The notes under the pieces are model-generated. The model was not told the origin of the DNA. It made no database searches and was given only the letters and a program-made list of their open reading frames with translations. Below, piece by piece: positions 6,582 through 7,931 of a DNA stretch of 7,931 bases. Every line of letters begins with the position of its first letter. The stretch's first letter is position 1. This DNA is from Flavobacteriaceae bacterium (GTDB lineage Bacteria; Bacteroidota; Bacteroidia; Flavobacteriales; Flavobacteriaceae), in the NCBI GenBank assembly GCA_018608735.1, contig JABAYZ010000128.1, positions 1 through 7,931 of the forward strand. Direction: 5' to 3'. The translations under genes were made by a program, and so were the position numbers.

Positions 6582-7318
6582 TTGTTGGGTTTATTTCCTT
6601 GTTTTTAACATGTAAGAACTCCGGAGAGCAGAAACACTTTAAAGCTGAAAACATCTCTATTTCAATGGAGTTATCGTCCAACAAAACTATTGAAGCAACC
6701 ATTGCGCCTTATAAAGCTAATCTAGACAAAACCATGAATAAGGTATTGAGTTATGCAGTGGACACCTATTCAAAAAAAGATGGCGACTACAACACCGCAA
6801 TCGGAAATTTAATGGCCGATGCTGTTTTTGAACTCTCTAACCCCGTTTTTTACGCTCGTACCGGAAAAAATTTAGATATGGTGCTCTTGAATCATGGCGG
6901 GATTCGATCAATTTTATCCAAAGGGGATGTAACCACAAAATCCGCTTACAGTTTGATGCCTTTTGAAAATAGTGTGGTTGTGGTTGCGCTTAAAGGGGCT
7001 GTTATTATGGAAATGACAAGCTATCTCAAAAAATCTAAAAAAGCACATCCTATTGCGGGGCTTAAATTAGTTTTAAATTCAGATCACACATACCGCGAAA
7101 TTTTGATCGGTGGAAAGCCTGTTGACCCCTATAAAATTTATTATGTAGCCACCAATGATTATCTTTACAATGGAGGGGATCAAATGTATTTTTTAAAGAA
7201 AACAGATACACTTTATGATTTAAATTATAAAATTAGAAATGTACTCATCGACTATTTTACATCAAAGGACACCCTTAATCCTACTAAAGACCATCGCTTT
7301 ACAAAGCTCAATAACTAA
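6560..7318 (+). CDS. Stand-alone 5'-nucleotidase C-terminal domain, probable lipoprotein
   Basis: The 252 residues contain only the C-terminal substrate-specificity domain of the 5'-nucleotidase (UshA/CD73) family and no metallophosphoesterase domain. Seen motifs are NHGGIRS (111-117), GDVTTKSAYSLMPFENSVVVV (122-142) and ATNDYLYNGGDQM (197-209). By alignment to UshA, Phe135 and Asn137 match Phe429/Asn431, and Tyr201 and Asp207 match Phe498/Asp504, the residues that stack on and bind the nucleoside, so the nucleotide-binding site looks intact. The N-terminus MKFKFVQIVGFISLFLTC is a probable Sec lipoprotein signal with Cys18; Thr at -1 and Phe at -3 are unusual for a lipobox. The catalytic half is apparently supplied by the next gene, 95 bp downstream on the same strand, whose product starts with the matching N-terminal domain. 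By itself this protein should bind but not hydrolyse nucleotides; joint action is inferred from order and domain complementarity. Confidence 0.88.
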   Translation: MKFKFVQIVGFISLFLTCKNSGEQKHFKAENISISMELSSNKTIEATIAPYKANLDKTMNKVLSYAVDTYSKKDGDYNTAIGNLMADAVFELSNPVFYARTGKNLDMVLLNHGGIRSILSKGDVTTKSAYSLMPFENSVVVVALKGAVIMEMTSYLKKSKKAHPIAGLKLVLNSDHTYREILIGGKPVDPYKIYYVATNDYLYNGGDQMYFLKKTDTLYDLNYKIRNVLIDYFTSKDTLNPTKDHRFTKLNN

Positions 7319-7413
7319 CCTAAATGAAACGAGCATGTTATAACTAAGATCGCCTAAGGAAATGATCTATTGCGAATACCTGTGACCGTTAAAAGACAAA
7401 TAACTATAGACAC
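7319..7413 (+). other. Intergenic gap between the two nucleotidase genes
   Basis: This 95-bp gap holds no TAnnTTTG box and no stem-loop followed by a T-run, so the downstream gene is probably transcribed from the same promoter as its neighbour. An ATG at 7324 opens a seven-codon reading frame that I do not regard as a gene. A short inverted repeat (AGATC 7347-7351 / GATCT 7364-7368) is too weak to call. Confidence 0.4.
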
Positions 7414-7931
7414 ATGAAACGTAGAAATTTTATTCAGAAAACAGCCGCTTCCACAGCGTTTATTTCTTTAAATGGATTGGGATTAGCATCATGCTCACAA
7501 TTGACAGCAACCAAAATTACGATTCTTCATACCAATGATGTTCACAGTCATATTGAGCCATTTGGCCCAAATGACGGGCGTAACGCCAACAAAGGTGGTG
7601 TAGCCAGACGAGCATCTCTGGTAGAAGCCATAAGAAATGAGAATCCTAATACGCTACTTTTGGATGCTGGAGATATTTTTCAGGGCACTCCCTATTTTAA
7701 TTTTTACGGCGGCGAGCTTGAGTTTAAACTCATGAGTCTGTTAGAATACGATGTGGCGACCATAGGAAACCATGATTTTGATAATGGAATTCATGGTCTT
7801 TACGCACAACTTCCTCACGCAAAATTTGACTTTATTTCTGCAAACTATGATTTCTCAAATACCGTGATGGATACGCATGTTAAGCCCTACAAAACATTCG
7901 TAAAAGACGGAATCAAAATTGGAGTTTTTGG
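7414..7931 (+). CDS. Metallophosphatase / 5'-nucleotidase N-terminal domain, Tat lipoprotein (3' end cut by window)
   Basis: The open frame runs from ATG 7414 to the window end, giving 172 complete codons with no stop. The start MKRRNFIQK carries a twin-arginine motif (Arg3-Arg4, Phe6), followed by a hydrophobic stretch and the lipobox LASC (Cys27). It is therefore predicted to be folded, probably with its metals, before Tat export and then lipidated. The mature part has the calcineurin-like dimetal motifs of 5'-nucleotidases: TILHTNDVH (Asp42, His44), LDAGDIFQGT (Asp87, Gln90) and GNHDFD (Asn119, His120, Asp121). These are the metal and phosphate ligands for hydrolysis of nucleotides or related phosphoesters in the periplasm or at the outer membrane. 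It follows the separate C-terminal-domain gene, so I infer it is about 300 residues and lacks that domain, but the window ends too early to show this. The alternative is a full bifunctional enzyme with its own C-terminal domain. Confidence 0.92.
   Translation, partial: MKRRNFIQKTAASTAFISLNGLGLASCSQLTATKITILHTNDVHSHIEPFGPNDGRNANKGGVARRASLVEAIRNENPNTLLLDAGDIFQGTPYFNFYGGELEFKLMSLLEYDVATIGNHDFDNGIHGLYAQLPHAKFDFISANYDFSNTVMDTHVKPYKTFVKDGIKIGVF

Noticed and set aside
7347..7368. Inverted repeat AGATC / GATCT in the gap between the nucleotidase genes
   Set aside because: Only 5 bp with a 12-base loop, no T-run after it; easily expected by chance.
6560..7931. The nucleotidase pair as one gene broken by a frameshift
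   Set aside because: Domain order is reversed relative to the fused enzyme, and each frame has its own start and export signal, so a simple break cannot explain it.

Overview
The window looks like a core-genome segment of a low-GC member of the Bacteroidota, most likely a flavobacterium. The evidence is the protein families present (a PorD/DUF4835-type secretion protein, a Bacteroidota-style RNA polymerase omega, a DUF6913-like protein), promoter-like boxes of the Bacteroidota TTTG / TAnnTTTG type, and weak or absent Shine-Dalgarno sequences. There are no mobile elements, CRISPR arrays, rRNA or tRNA genes, and the window is almost fully coding; the longest gene-free gap is about 114 bp.

Left and middle (41-6527, all minus strand). 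Read in the direction of transcription, the genes are a DUF6913-like hypothetical protein, dapA (lysine/diaminopimelate synthesis), bamD (outer-membrane beta-barrel assembly lipoprotein), an omega/Rpb6-type RNA polymerase subunit, coaBC (coenzyme A synthesis), porD-like (type IX secretion) and recN (DNA repair). DUF6913 and dapA are separated by 1 bp. From bamD to porD the gaps are 8 bp, 3 bp and an 8-bp overlap, so those four genes are very probably one transcript. A 114-bp gap with a perfect TAATTTTG -7 box separates dapA from bamD, so the bamD cluster probably has its own promoter. recN follows porD after 69 bp and must start at TTG. A TATCTTTG box just past the recN stop suggests another minus-strand gene begins left of the window.

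Right (6560-7931, plus strand). Two genes are transcribed divergently from the DUF6913/dapA unit across a 32-bp gap. The first encodes only the C-terminal substrate-binding domain of a 5'-nucleotidase as a probable lipoprotein. The second, cut by the window end, begins with a twin-arginine lipoprotein signal and the N-terminal metallophosphoesterase domain of the same enzyme class. Together they look like a two-gene version of the periplasmic enzyme that is a single chain in E. coli (UshA), with the halves apparently exported by different routes (Sec and Tat).

I see no clearly undescribed system. The points most worth a second look are the split nucleotidase pair, the non-canonical active-site residues in the decarboxylase half of CoaBC, and the bamD promoter with its 11-bp-spaced direct repeat.
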